From positions 1-52,207 of IMG/VR virus record IMGVR_UViG_3300025872_003055: a stretch of DNA of 52,207 nucleotides. One strand, 5' to 3'. The notes below the pieces were generated by a model, which saw only the letters and a list, made by a program, of their open reading frames with translations, made no database searches and was not told the DNA's origin. A program made the position numbers and the translations under genes. This document shows, piece by piece, positions 16,233 through 22,281 of the stretch (positions are counted from its first letter, which is position 1; every line of letters starts with the position of its first letter). This DNA comes from a virus.

Positions 16233-16269
16233 ATTATACTAAAAAAGAGGAGTTTTTGCAACCCCTCTT
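16233..16269 (-). promoter_or_regulatory. Terminator-promoter composite before the glycosylation operon
   Basis: TTGCAA (16256-16261), a 17-base spacer, then TATAAT (16233-16238). The -35 sits in the loop of a hairpin AGAGG...CCTCT followed by six T, so the terminator of the upstream small genes overlaps the promoter of the next operon. Confidence 0.75.
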
Positions 16270-16271
16270 GC

Positions 16272-16394
16272 TCAGTATTGCAGGCTCGCCACCAATTCTT
16301 TAACTGGAAATTGGAAACCAGGCGGGAGAGATTCCCATCCGCACCAGTCGTCACTTATAATGCCCATACGACGAGGGCAAGACCTTGACTCCAC
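16272..16394 (-). CDS. Putative 40-aa protein (GTG start)
   Basis: From GTG at 16394, or an internal ATG nine codons later, to TGA at 16274-16272. The peptide contains MGIISDDWCGWESLPPGFQF followed by PVKELVASLQY. It is compositionally sensible but no Shine-Dalgarno is seen, and I know no family. It is followed directly by the terminator at 16240-16269. Confidence 0.4.
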   Translation of the reverse strand: MESRSCPRRMGIISDDWCGWESLPPGFQFPVKELVASLQY

Positions 16395-16405
16395 CAGTAT
16401 AAGTT

Positions 16406-16639
16406 TTAAGTCATTCCAGGACTAATGAGTTGAACAACTTTTGTGATTTCAGTAATACCAAAAAAAGCACATAAGAAAAGTACATCCCAAAGTTTAAGTT
16501 TAATTGCAAAAGGAATGCTAAGCAATCCTCCAATACATTTTAAAATTAAACCATATTTGAAATCTCCCCATAACATGATTTGATAACCAATTATAAGAAA
16601 AAAGTTCCCAAAATACCTCAGGATACTTGTTTTTGACAT
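16406..16639 (-). CDS. Small membrane protein, 77 aa
   Basis: Three hydrophobic segments (about residues 9-24, 30-45 and 48-70) point to an integral membrane protein. LWGDFKYGLILKCIGGLLS lies between the first two. Its topology is like half of a PQ-loop or YgjV-type protein, but no signature is clear. It follows the 71-aa gene closely and belongs to the same early unit behind the consensus promoter at 16882-16910. Confidence 0.65.
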   Translation of the reverse strand: MSKTSILRYFGNFFLIIGYQIMLWGDFKYGLILKCIGGLLSIPFAIKLKLWDVLFLCAFFGITEITKVVQLISPGMT

Positions 16640-16642
16640 CCG

Positions 16643-16858
16643 TTAGACAACCTCAACCGATTCAAGATCTTGAATAAGACAATCAATTAGAATATCATAA
16701 TTATCAAGAGGGTCATCAGAAAAAATAACGCCTTCATTTTGATAATACTTGCGAACCTTTTTATAAAGTTTCGGATTTTTTACATCAAGATAAAATTCAC
16801 CGTTAGCGGCAGAACGAAGAGTGCTAACATCTTTCTTGAATTTTTGGATCAGAGACAT
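16643..16858 (-). CDS. Hypothetical 71-aa protein
   Basis: The first gene behind a consensus sigma70 promoter, so an early function is likely. The protein is charged and soluble, with NPKLYKKVRKYYQNEGVIF in the middle and an acidic C-terminus. No domain recognised. Small early genes of this kind often bind host proteins, but nothing here shows a target. Confidence 0.65.
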   Translation of the reverse strand: MSLIQKFKKDVSTLRSAANGEFYLDVKNPKLYKKVRKYYQNEGVIFSDDPLDNYDILIDCLIQDLESVEVV

Positions 16859-16881
16859 TGTTTTGAATGATTTACTCTAGT

Positions 16882-16910
16882 ATTATAGGGGTTAAAGAGT
16901 TCCGTGTCAA
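16882..16910 (-). promoter_or_regulatory. Consensus sigma70 promoter
   Basis: TTGACA (16905-16910), exactly 17 bases, TATAAT (16882-16887): a perfect consensus. Just upstream an inverted repeat GTGCCA...TGGCAC (about 16912-16933) could be an operator or a weak terminator stem. Confidence 0.85.
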
Positions 16911-16935
16911 GAGTGCCAATTTAAAAGGTGGCACA

Positions 16936-17055
16936 CTAGTTCTTTTTATCTTGATGAACAACCATAATTCCAATGATTGGAACTACAATTAACAGATAAC
17001 AAATGACGAAAAGTGACACCTGATTAGTTAAAAGAAACTCTACTATATGTATCAT
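16936..17055 (-). CDS. Small membrane protein, 39 aa
   Basis: The ATG overlaps the stop of the 28-aa gene upstream (ATGA). One strong hydrophobic segment (SLFVICYLLIVVPIIGIMVV) is followed by a charged tail HQDKKN, so probably one span with a cytosolic C-terminus. No family recognised. The coupled pair of tiny membrane proteins is the only functional hint. Confidence 0.55.
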   Translation of the reverse strand: MIHIVEFLLTNQVSLFVICYLLIVVPIIGIMVVHQDKKN

Positions 17056-17138
17056 TTGTAAGCATGATTAAGTGACCAAATAATTAATATTCCAATTAAT
17101 CCAAAAATGGTTAGTGCATTAAAGATTGTTTTATTCAT
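17052..17138 (-). CDS. Small membrane protein, 28 aa
   Basis: The sequence MNKTIFNALTIFGLIGILII is followed by WSLNHAYK. It is a single-span peptide similar in size to small photosystem or cytochrome subunits, but without a match I recognise. Three bases separate it from the preceding 68-aa membrane protein gene, and it is coupled to the next one. Confidence 0.5.
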   Translation of the reverse strand: MNKTIFNALTIFGLIGILIIWSLNHAYK

Positions 17139-17141
17139 TTT

Positions 17142-17348
17142 CTAATTTAAAGTAATCTTGAGAAAAGGAAGTAATGGTGGTATCACACCTATAAGTCTCA
17201 ATAGTCCCTCAGCAAATAAAGCAAGAACCACCCAACCGACGCACATACTAATGATAGAAGCATTACGGTTATGTCGTCGTATTGCTGCATCGATCATCTC
17301 CTGTACTTCACTACGGGTTACATAATCATCGTCAAAAGGTTCCATCAT
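17142..17348 (-). CDS. Membrane protein, 68 aa
   Basis: Acidic N-terminus, then RSEVQEMIDAAIRRHNRNAS and one or two hydrophobic segments (ISMCVGWVVLALFAEGLL; GVIPPLLPFL). Widely distributed small cyanophage proteins look like this, but no function is known to me. The start overlaps the stop of the upstream 49-aa gene. Confidence 0.65.
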   Translation of the reverse strand: MMEPFDDDYVTRSEVQEMIDAAIRRHNRNASIISMCVGWVVLALFAEGLLRLIGVIPPLLPFLKITLN

Positions 17349-17494
17349 TTTTCATCTCCAAGAAACTTTGCAAGAGGGTCTCTGCGTGTTTTTACAATTT
17401 CTACCGCTCTTTTATAAAACATATTATCCGTATTACCAGATACCTCAAAGGTGACCTTGATCTTGCACCAATTGTCGTAAGTGTGCTGATCCAT
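17345..17494 (-). CDS. Hypothetical 49-aa protein
   Basis: ATG at 17494 to TGA at 17347-17345, overlapping the next start (ATGA). The peptide has a beta-like centre (CKIKVTFEVSGN) and a basic helical end (AVEIVKTRRDPLAKFLG). A probable promoter lies at 17521-17548. No family recognised. Confidence 0.55.
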   Translation of the reverse strand: MDQHTYDNWCKIKVTFEVSGNTDNMFYKRAVEIVKTRRDPLAKFLGDEK

Positions 17495-17520
17495 ATGGTT
17501 TAGATGGAATACTACTAGTT

Positions 17521-17548
17521 ATGCTAGCGAGCACTTCTAAACTGTCAA
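17521..17548 (-). promoter_or_regulatory. Probable sigma70 promoter
   Basis: TTGACA (17543-17548), a 16-base spacer, then TAGCAT (17521-17526). The -10 is a weak 4/6 match. It would drive the row of small genes 17494 to 16936, directly after tRNA-Ser. Confidence 0.45.
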
Positions 17549-17595
17549 CTATGTGTTGAATTCAACAAAGTGCTTAAGAAAATGTTAAATTTAAA

Positions 17596-17677
17596 CAGAA
17601 AATAATGGAATCGAACCATCAGGCGTGAACCTGGCATCGCTTTCAAGGCGATTTACCAACCATTGGTGCTATTTTCT
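17596..17677 (-). tRNA. tRNA-Ser (anticodon UGA)
   Basis: An 82-base cloverleaf with acceptor stem AGAAAAT/ATTTTCT, anticodon stem ATCGC/GCGAT with loop CTTGAAA (anticodon TGA), a long variable arm as required for Ser, T-loop GTTCGATTC and discriminator G. CCA is not encoded. It reads UCA codons, which are favoured in this AT-rich phage. Confidence 0.9.
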
Positions 17678-17685
17678 AAGAGTCC

Positions 17686-17940
17686 TCAACGAACTTCAAA
17701 ATCAAGTCGTCTAACTTTACGCTGACGACGATACTCTTGCCACATAATATCTTCATTCGTGAGGACATTATTTTTTGATTTGTGATAAGAGTTTAACATA
17801 ATTACTTGCGATAAGTCAACTGCAGAAACCTTATCTCCACGAATGGTTGCCATATTCGGGCAACCACAAGAAACTGACTTACTAGAATGTCCTTCTAGTT
17901 CTTTACCGCAAGAACGGCATCTAATTTTTAAGTTTTCCAT
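17686..17940 (-). CDS. Zinc-ribbon-like hypothetical protein, 84 aa
   Basis: Four cysteines in the pattern C-x2-C...C-x-C (IRCRSCGKELEG; VSCGCPN) suggest a small zinc ribbon at residues 8-28. The rest is helical and basic toward the end (WQEYRRQRKVRRLDF). Possibly a nucleic-acid-binding or adaptor protein. The gene lies just after the Dps-like gene and just before tRNA-Ser. Confidence 0.65.
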   Translation of the reverse strand: MENLKIRCRSCGKELEGHSSKSVSCGCPNMATIRGDKVSAVDLSQVIMLNSYHKSKNNVLTNEDIMWQEYRRQRKVRRLDFEVR

Positions 17941-17946
17941 TTCAAA

Positions 17947-18504
17947 TCAATATTGGGGTATTTCTTGTGGTACAACAATTGGAGTTTGTTCAGAATCTTC
18001 GACTGATAATTTTGAAGTTTTTTCTACTACCGAACGAAGCATCCAAACAAACTTTCCATGAGACTCCATCAAATCTTGAAGTAGATTTTCTGTGGCATAA
18101 GATCTTTGATTTCCTGCTTCTTCAGATGCTTCAGTAAGAAGTTCAAGAAGAATCATATTATCTGTCATCAATCTTTTCACCATGTCATCGGACTTTGTGA
18201 TGGGTTTACCAGGAATAATCTGTTTCTGACCCATTTCATCGACCTGTACGGCATCTGAACCCTGCCCAATGGTTGATACCTCAACAATTCTTGAAAGCGT
18301 CCCTATGGGGCGTATATTGAGGTATCGCATGTGTTCAGAAAGACGATCAATCTCTTCAAACATAGTTTCATATTGTCCACCGAACAATGTATGAATTTGT
18401 TGAAAATCAGATCCAACTACATTCCAATGAAACACCCAAGTTTTATGAAAGAGAAGAAAAAGATTTGCCTGAATATCGCTCAGTAATTTAAAAAGTTTCT
18501 CCAT
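17947..18504 (-). CDS. Dps-like ferritin
   Basis: 185 aa, with a four-helix bundle predicted from heptad-like helices. His26 (FHWNV), His38 (QIHTL), Asp53 and Glu57 (EEIDRLSE) are spaced exactly as the Dps ferroxidase ligands (H-x11-H-x14-D-x3-E). The second Asp usually found four residues after the second His is Gly here. Dps proteins oxidise and store iron with peroxide and protect DNA. In the phage it may buffer iron released from degraded host photosystems. A late box CATAAATA lies 19 bases upstream. Confidence 0.82.
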   Translation of the reverse strand: MEKLFKLLSDIQANLFLLFHKTWVFHWNVVGSDFQQIHTLFGGQYETMFEEIDRLSEHMRYLNIRPIGTLSRIVEVSTIGQGSDAVQVDEMGQKQIIPGKPITKSDDMVKRLMTDNMILLELLTEASEEAGNQRSYATENLLQDLMESHGKFVWMLRSVVEKTSKLSVEDSEQTPIVVPQEIPQY

Positions 18505-18522
18505 TATACCACATTTTTTATA

Positions 18523-18530
18523 TATTTATG
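18523..18530 (-). promoter_or_regulatory. Late box CATAAATA before the Dps-like gene
   Basis: T4-type late box, partly overlapping the stop codon of the 52-aa gene upstream. Confidence 0.6.
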
Positions 18531-18684
18531 CCGTCATTTTCTTCATAATTATATCAACATCATTCATTGCTTCTTGATAGGTATCACTTTTTCCAGATTC
18601 TTGTTTGAGAATGGGTCTTGATCCATCACAAACAGTCCAATGCCAAAGATTATTTTCTTTACATTCCCAAATGTTAATGTGCAT
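18526..18684 (-). CDS. Hypothetical 52-aa protein
   Basis: ATG at 18684, TAA at 18528-18526. The product begins MHINIWECKENNLWHWTVCD, looks like a small beta-sheet protein, and ends in a helix (YQEAMNDVDIIMKKM). No family recognised. A late box TCTAAATA (18732-18739) and a terminator (18701-18728) lie upstream. Confidence 0.6.
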   Translation of the reverse strand: MHINIWECKENNLWHWTVCDGSRPILKQESGKSDTYQEAMNDVDIIMKKMTA

Positions 18685-18700
18685 AAAATTTAGTAGATAC

Positions 18701-18728
18701 AAAAAAAGAGAGGACTAATCCTCTCTTA
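18701..18728 (-). terminator. Terminator after pstS
   Basis: Perfect 9-bp stem AAGAGAGGA-TTAG-TCCTCTCTT followed by a T-run on the minus strand. Confidence 0.85.
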
Positions 18729-18731
18729 ATT

Positions 18732-18739
18732 TATTTAGA
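18732..18739 (-). promoter_or_regulatory. Late box TCTAAATA
   Basis: A late-box variant between the pstS stop and its terminator. It could drive the 52-aa gene late, if the terminator is read through. Confidence 0.35.
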
Positions 18740-18742
18740 TTA

Positions 18743-19705
18743 TCAGTTTTGAATACGATTCACAACAATTCGTGCTTTATTTAAAACAGACCCTGCAAGA
18801 GGGACATAACCCAAATCATCGGCAATCATTTGAGAGTCTGCACTTAAAGCATATTTTAGAGCACTACGAATATCATCTGCCTTAGCACCATTACCAGTTC
18901 TATATGCAAGAATCCAAGTCAAAGTAGAAATAGGATATGCACCAGCACTAGAAGGATTTGGATTTTCACCAGCAAGATTAGCATCCAGAGTAATGCTATT
19001 CAGAGCAGCAGCACCAGAAGTAGCAGAAGGAAGAATAAACTTACCTGCCTTATTTTGAATTGCTGCTGCCTGAAGATTGTTTACCTTAACAAATCCAGTG
19101 TTTACATAACCAATCGCACCAGGAGTGTTTCGAATGGTTCCAGAAACACCTTCATTACCTTTTGAACCAACACCAGTAGGCCAGTTGACTGATTTACCTA
19201 CACCATAAGTCCATCCACCAAAGGCATTCAGAGAGTTAGTAAATGCAAAGGTAGTTCCAGAACCATCAGAACGATGAACCACCTTCATATCACCAGCAGA
19301 ACATCCCACTTGCTTCCAATTACTGATTCGACCAGCAAAAATATCTACGGTTTGCTTTTGAGTGAGTTTTAAAGTACATCCAGGTTTATTATATGCAACA
19401 GAAATCGTTCCACCGATCATAGGAATTTGAACAACACCACGCTTTACTTTTGCTGCTTCTGAGGGTTTGATTGGTTCATCAGAGGCGGCAAAATCGACAG
19501 TTCCTGCGACAAACTGACGAATACCAGCCCCTGACCCGACACTCTGATAATTCACACGATTACCAGAAGTTCGCGCATAATCCTGAAACCATCGTTGATA
19601 CAAAGGCGCCGGAAATGTCGCACCTGCACCATTCAAAGTCGTTCCTGCAAGCACAGCACTAGGAGCAGCAAGAAGACCAATTGCAAAAATGTGTTTGAGT
19701 TTCAT
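18743..19705 (-). CDS. pstS: Phosphate ABC transporter substrate-binding protein PstS
   Basis: 320 aa with a Sec signal peptide (cleavage after AVLA, about residue 20) and then GTTLNGAGATFPAPLYQRWF, the PstS N-terminal signature. Phosphate-binding residues are visible in the GAGAT, VGSGAGIRQF and RSDGSGTTFAF loops. It acts in the periplasm and feeds the host Pst transporter, raising phosphate uptake for phage DNA synthesis. It stands alone between its own terminator and a Pho-box-like promoter, so it is probably under host PhoB control. Confidence 0.95.
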   Translation of the reverse strand: MKLKHIFAIGLLAAPSAVLAGTTLNGAGATFPAPLYQRWFQDYARTSGNRVNYQSVGSGAGIRQFVAGTVDFAASDEPIKPSEAAKVKRGVVQIPMIGGTISVAYNKPGCTLKLTQKQTVDIFAGRISNWKQVGCSAGDMKVVHRSDGSGTTFAFTNSLNAFGGWTYGVGKSVNWPTGVGSKGNEGVSGTIRNTPGAIGYVNTGFVKVNNLQAAAIQNKAGKFILPSATSGAAALNSITLDANLAGENPNPSSAGAYPISTLTWILAYRTGNGAKADDIRSALKYALSADSQMIADDLGYVPLAGSVLNKARIVVNRIQN

Positions 19706-19728
19706 AAAAAGTGAATAACTACAAGTAA

Positions 19729-19773
19729 ATTCTAAAAGAAATAAAAGTAAAGGTCAACTAAGAGAAGGTTAAG
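19729..19773 (-). promoter_or_regulatory. Pho-box-like promoter of pstS
   Basis: Three direct repeats at 11-base spacing: CTTAACCT (19766-19773), CTTAGTTG (19755-19762) and TTTACTTT (19744-19751). The cyanobacterial Pho-box consensus is PyTTAAPyPyT; the first repeat is a full match and the others match 6-7 of 8. A -10 (TAGAAT, 19729-19734) follows 9 bases later and there is no -35, as expected for a PhoB-activated promoter. A fourth weaker repeat may lie at 19733-19740. Confidence 0.75.
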
Positions 19774-19784
19774 GAAATTATCCT

Positions 19785-19815
19785 ATTAAAAAAGCACCCA
19801 AAGAATGGGTGCTTT
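19785..19815 (-). terminator. Terminator of the outer-membrane-like gene
   Basis: Perfect 10-bp stem AAAGCACCCA-TTCTT-TGGGTGCTTT continuing into TTT on the minus strand. Confidence 0.88.
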
Positions 19816-19837
19816 CACTCAACTTATGAGTAGTTTA

Positions 19838-20212
19838 TCAGAAAGCGTAACGAACCTTCACTTCACCACCGAGAGCAAAGACTTCGGAAGTAAAACCGTA
19901 CTCACCAGCAACTTTTACTTTACCAGAGAGTTGCTTGGCGATGGGGAAGTTAACACCAACTTCACCAACGGCAACACCTTGATTTTGTGTTTTGCCAGTG
20001 TTCCATTCATAACCAGGACCAATTTCACCGAAGATGGTCGTACCACCTTTGGTCTTTTGCTCATAACCAACACGAAGTTCAGTTTGGGATCCCTTATAAG
20101 TACCGTCAACAGCGGCGGCAGTGGTCTTGCTTTCTACATAAGGGCCAGCAAAAGCAGCCGAAGCAAGAAAAGGAGTAGTAGCAGCAACAGCTGCGAATGC
20201 GTGTTTAAACAT
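19838..20212 (-). CDS. Small exported protein, outer-membrane beta-barrel-like
   Basis: 124 aa. A clear signal peptide ends in ASAAFA (residue 22). The mature part is rich in alternating polar/hydrophobic strands (GTYKGSQTELRVGYEQ; TIFGEIGPGYEW; GKVKVAGEYGF) and ends GGEVKVRYAF. A terminal Phe preceded by alternating residues is the Bam-recognised beta-signal of outer-membrane proteins. It may be a small barrel or an exclusion or porin-like protein. It stands alone between a hybrid promoter and a terminator. No family is recognised with confidence. Confidence 0.65.
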   Translation of the reverse strand: MFKHAFAAVAATTPFLASAAFAGPYVESKTTAAAVDGTYKGSQTELRVGYEQKTKGGTTIFGEIGPGYEWNTGKTQNQGVAVGEVGVNFPIAKQLSGKVKVAGEYGFTSEVFALGGEVKVRYAF

Positions 20213-20321
20213 AATAGTACCTCTATAGTTTCTCGCAGAGTTTCCTGCGGATGTAAGGAGTTTCGACTAACTCCGTTTATTCAAGCGACTTAACGAGTAT
20301 TTGAGGTTTTGTCACTCGGTT
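20213..20321 (-). promoter_or_regulatory. Structured 5' leader of the outer-membrane-like gene
   Basis: About 110 bases of untranslated RNA with two hairpins close to the start codon: GGAGT-8-ACTCC and CGCAG-GAAACT-CTGCG. A GAGGTA Shine-Dalgarno follows. Suggests control of translation or stability. Confidence 0.4.
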
Positions 20322-20356
20322 TATTTATTGTAGCATGACCTTTGGAATTATGTCAA
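20322..20356 (-). promoter_or_regulatory. Composite early/late promoter
   Basis: TTGACA (20351-20356), an 18-base spacer, then TACAAT (20327-20332), whose last bases begin the late box AATAAATA (20322-20329). Same arrangement as psbA. Confidence 0.7.
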
Positions 20357-20360
20357 TCCT

Positions 20361-21263
20361 TTACGGTTTTTTCGATTTTATTTTTCCGCTATTACATTTT
20401 GGAAAATATTCTTTTACAAATTCTTTAAATTTAGCACATAAATTTTGTTGTGATTTTGAATATCCCGTAATATCACAAAATTCAAAAAAACTAGATTGTT
20501 GATAAATTTTATACCATTCGGTATACAATTTTACTTTTTCCTGTCGAAGATTGTTTCTTTTTTCTTTTGTTTTAATTTTTCTTTCTTCTTTTCTTTTTTG
20601 TCTTTCAAAATAGGAATCAAAGTTATAAATTGCCCCCTTTTTCCATCCTTCAGGTATTTTTTCTCCATTTTTAATTCTTTTAGTCTGCCTCAATTCTAAA
20701 TTATAAATTAAAAATGTACCATATTGAGAGTTTTTTTCTCCTTGTTGATGTCCTCTTTCTTTAAATATTTTTGTTCTTTTTTTAATTACTTCTGGAGTTT
20801 TTGATGCCTTAACTGCTTTTAGTTGATTTTCTTTCAAAATATTTAATAACTTTTCTTTTTTATCCCAATTTGGATCGTTCCACAATTTTTTATTTCGTTC
20901 TCTTATTTTTTCTCTAGTAGATTGTTTTACTGGAAGTTTATTTCTACTTAATGCTCCTCTTCTATTAGCATCATAAGAAAACTTACCACCACAACATTCA
21001 TTTAAACAATAAGGATCATTTTCCCAATCTAGTTCTAACAACAAATTAGTTTCTGCCTTTGAAACTTTTTCATCAGAATCAAAACACTCAATAACAACTT
21101 TTGTAAATTTTGTACTTTTCCATTTATTTTTGTGAGTTTTTGGAGATCCTGTATAAGGATCGTTCCAAGGATTATATTCATCCGGGCATTTTCTTTTACC
21201 AACATAGTAAAAGAAGTCGGCAAAATGAATTACATAAAGATAAAATAACATTAAAATAATCAA
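20361..21263 (-). CDS. Free-standing GIY-YIG-type homing endonuclease
   Basis: 300 aa. The N-terminus (YLYVIHFADFFYYVGKRK) is a divergent GIY-YIG core, and an ETNLLLELDW segment supplies the later Glu. The middle repeats an RRGALSRNKLPVKQSTREKI type of NUMOD-like DNA-binding element. The rest is very Lys-rich and ends in a helix-turn-helix-like region. It is AT-richer than its neighbours, a sign of recent arrival. It lies just after tRNA-Gly and has a private late box TATAAATA at 21275-21282. An ATG four codons downstream is an alternative start. Confidence 0.75.
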   Translation of the reverse strand: MIILMLFYLYVIHFADFFYYVGKRKCPDEYNPWNDPYTGSPKTHKNKWKSTKFTKVVIECFDSDEKVSKAETNLLLELDWENDPYCLNECCGGKFSYDANRRGALSRNKLPVKQSTREKIRERNKKLWNDPNWDKKEKLLNILKENQLKAVKASKTPEVIKKRTKIFKERGHQQGEKNSQYGTFLIYNLELRQTKRIKNGEKIPEGWKKGAIYNFDSYFERQKRKEERKIKTKEKRNNLRQEKVKLYTEWYKIYQQSSFFEFCDITGYSKSQQNLCAKFKEFVKEYFPKCNSGKIKSKKP

Positions 21264-21274
21264 ATACTCAATGT

Positions 21275-21282
21275 TATTTATA
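21275..21282 (-). promoter_or_regulatory. Late box TATAAATA of the GIY-YIG gene
   Basis: Perfect late box 12 bases before the ATG; no -35-like sequence upstream. Confidence 0.65.
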
Positions 21283-21312
21283 AGGGAAGCGAACTATATT
21301 TAATTATTTGGA

Positions 21313-21384
21313 AGCGTCCTATCGAATTTGAATCGATCCCTCCAGAGTGGAAATCTGGGATGCTGCCGCTGACACCAAGGACGC
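21313..21384 (-). tRNA. tRNA-Gly (anticodon UCC)
   Basis: 72 bases. Acceptor GCGTCCT/AGGACGC, anticodon stem CCAGA/TCTGG with loop TTTCCAC (anticodon TCC), T-stem ATCGA/TCGAT, discriminator U as required for Gly. CCA is not encoded. Confidence 0.9.
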
Positions 21385-21434
21385 AAAATGGAGAATTTCT
21401 TCTCCAGCACATTTTCCTTCACACGGATAGGAAA

Positions 21435-21463
21435 AGTATAAGACATAATGAGTATTATGTCAA
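21435..21463 (-). promoter_or_regulatory. sigma70 promoter before tRNA-Gly
   Basis: TTGACA (21458-21463), a 17-base spacer, then TATACT (21435-21440), between tRNA-Thr and tRNA-Gly. Confidence 0.75.
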
Positions 21464-21538
21464 GATCCCCCGCTCGGAATCGAACCGAGAATCTTCCGCT
21501 TACAAGGCGGATGCAGTAACCGTTATGCTACAAGGGAT
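21464..21538 (-). tRNA. tRNA-Thr (anticodon UGU)
   Basis: 75 bases. Acceptor ATCCCTT/GGGGGAT with two G.U pairs, anticodon stem TCCGC/GCGGA with loop CTTGTAA (anticodon TGT), T-arm CTCGG/CCGAG with loop TTCGATT. Its 5' end is overlapped by the last codons of the HNH gene. Confidence 0.88.
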
Positions 21539-21939
21539 TGTCTATGATAGTCCTGTCGTGCTCTCTCACGCCTTTTAACTCTACCCTTACCCATATTCTT
21601 TGCCTTATATGTTGGAGTTTGAGAATGGCAATTTGGGCAGATAAACCTGAGATTATCAGGACTATCATTATAGGGGTCACCATCTTTATGGTCAATCTCT
21701 AAACTGATTGGGTTATTGTTCCATTCAGTAATCCCACAACAAGAACATTTATAACCTCGTGTTTCTGTGAGATATTCTCTTAATGCTATTTTACCAGGTT
21801 TTTTACCACCAGACAACCACTCATCAATTCTTTTAGTTTTTTGAAACTTTTGTTGACAAGCGTTAGAGCAATATTTACCAGTTTTATTTGCTGGATTATA
21901 TCTAAATTCTATTGAGCAATAAGAGCATTTACCTAACAT
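21523..21939 (-). CDS. HNH homing endonuclease beside tRNA-Thr
   Basis: 138 aa from the ATG at 21939, preceded by AAAGGA and a late box at 21957-21964; a longer upstream frame is not needed. Zinc fingers CSYCSIEF...YCSNACQQ and CSCC...CPNCH flank an HNH core with LEIDHKDGDPYNDSPDNLRF (the catalytic H-D-N pattern). It is a free-standing intron-type endonuclease. The stop codon lies inside tRNA-Thr: the last five codons are the first bases of the tRNA, as if the gene inserted exactly at the tRNA 5' end. Confidence 0.88.
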   Translation of the reverse strand: MLGKCSYCSIEFRYNPANKTGKYCSNACQQKFQKTKRIDEWLSGGKKPGKIALREYLTETRGYKCSCCGITEWNNNPISLEIDHKDGDPYNDSPDNLRFICPNCHSQTPTYKAKNMGKGRVKRRERARQDYHRQSLVA

Positions 21940-21956
21940 AGTAGTCCTTTTTATTT

Positions 21957-21964
21957 TATTTATA
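21957..21964 (-). promoter_or_regulatory. Late box TATAAATA of the HNH gene
   Basis: Perfect late box 18 bases upstream of the ATG at 21939. It decides the start of the HNH gene. Confidence 0.68.
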
Positions 21965-22027
21965 AGGTCTACTACCTTATTAATTTTAAATTTATCCAGA
22001 GTTTTGGATTGGCAGGGGAACACTAAC

Positions 22028-22044
22028 GGGGGTGTTGCCACCCC
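22028..22044 (-). terminator. Strong GC hairpin, possible terminator or processing signal
   Basis: GGGGTG-GCAA-CACCCC hairpin with a stable tetraloop and no T-run. It lies between the 65-aa gene and the HNH late promoter. Confidence 0.45.
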
Positions 22045-22051
22045 ACTGATT

Positions 22052-22249
22052 TCACTTAGAACTTACAAAAGTATTAATTTTTTCAGCAAGTTTTTCAATT
22101 TTTTCATAAGAAGGATATGGAGGATAATTCCATTTTGTCTCACCATTTTCATTATGTGAGCGAACAATTTCATATGAAGCAGAATATTCACTTTCCGCCA
22201 AAGTCATTGCTTGCTTAAAAATTTCAAAACGAAGTTCGTAAGGTGTCAT
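22052..22249 (-). CDS. Hypothetical 65-aa protein
   Basis: Helical, acidic protein starting MTPYELRFEIFKQAMTLAES and ending in EKIEKLAEKINTFVSSK. This style of short ORF is common among cyanophages near tRNAs, but I know no function. It has a Shine-Dalgarno-like AAGGAG before the ATG. It sits in the tRNA array and is probably co-transcribed with it from the promoter at 22690-22718. Confidence 0.7.
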   Translation of the reverse strand: MTPYELRFEIFKQAMTLAESEYSASYEIVRSHNENGETKWNYPPYPSYEKIEKLAEKINTFVSSK

Positions 22250-22281
22250 AGTTTTACTCCTTGTGTGTATGTTGTGTGTGT

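Noticed and set aside
19805-20293. Plus-strand 162-aa ORF opposite the OMP-like gene
   Set aside because: The minus-strand gene has signal peptide, leader, promoter and terminator; the plus frame has none.
21979-22041. N-terminal extension of the HNH gene
   Set aside because: The longer frame has no Shine-Dalgarno and runs through the late box. The ATG at 21939 has AAAGGA and the box in front.
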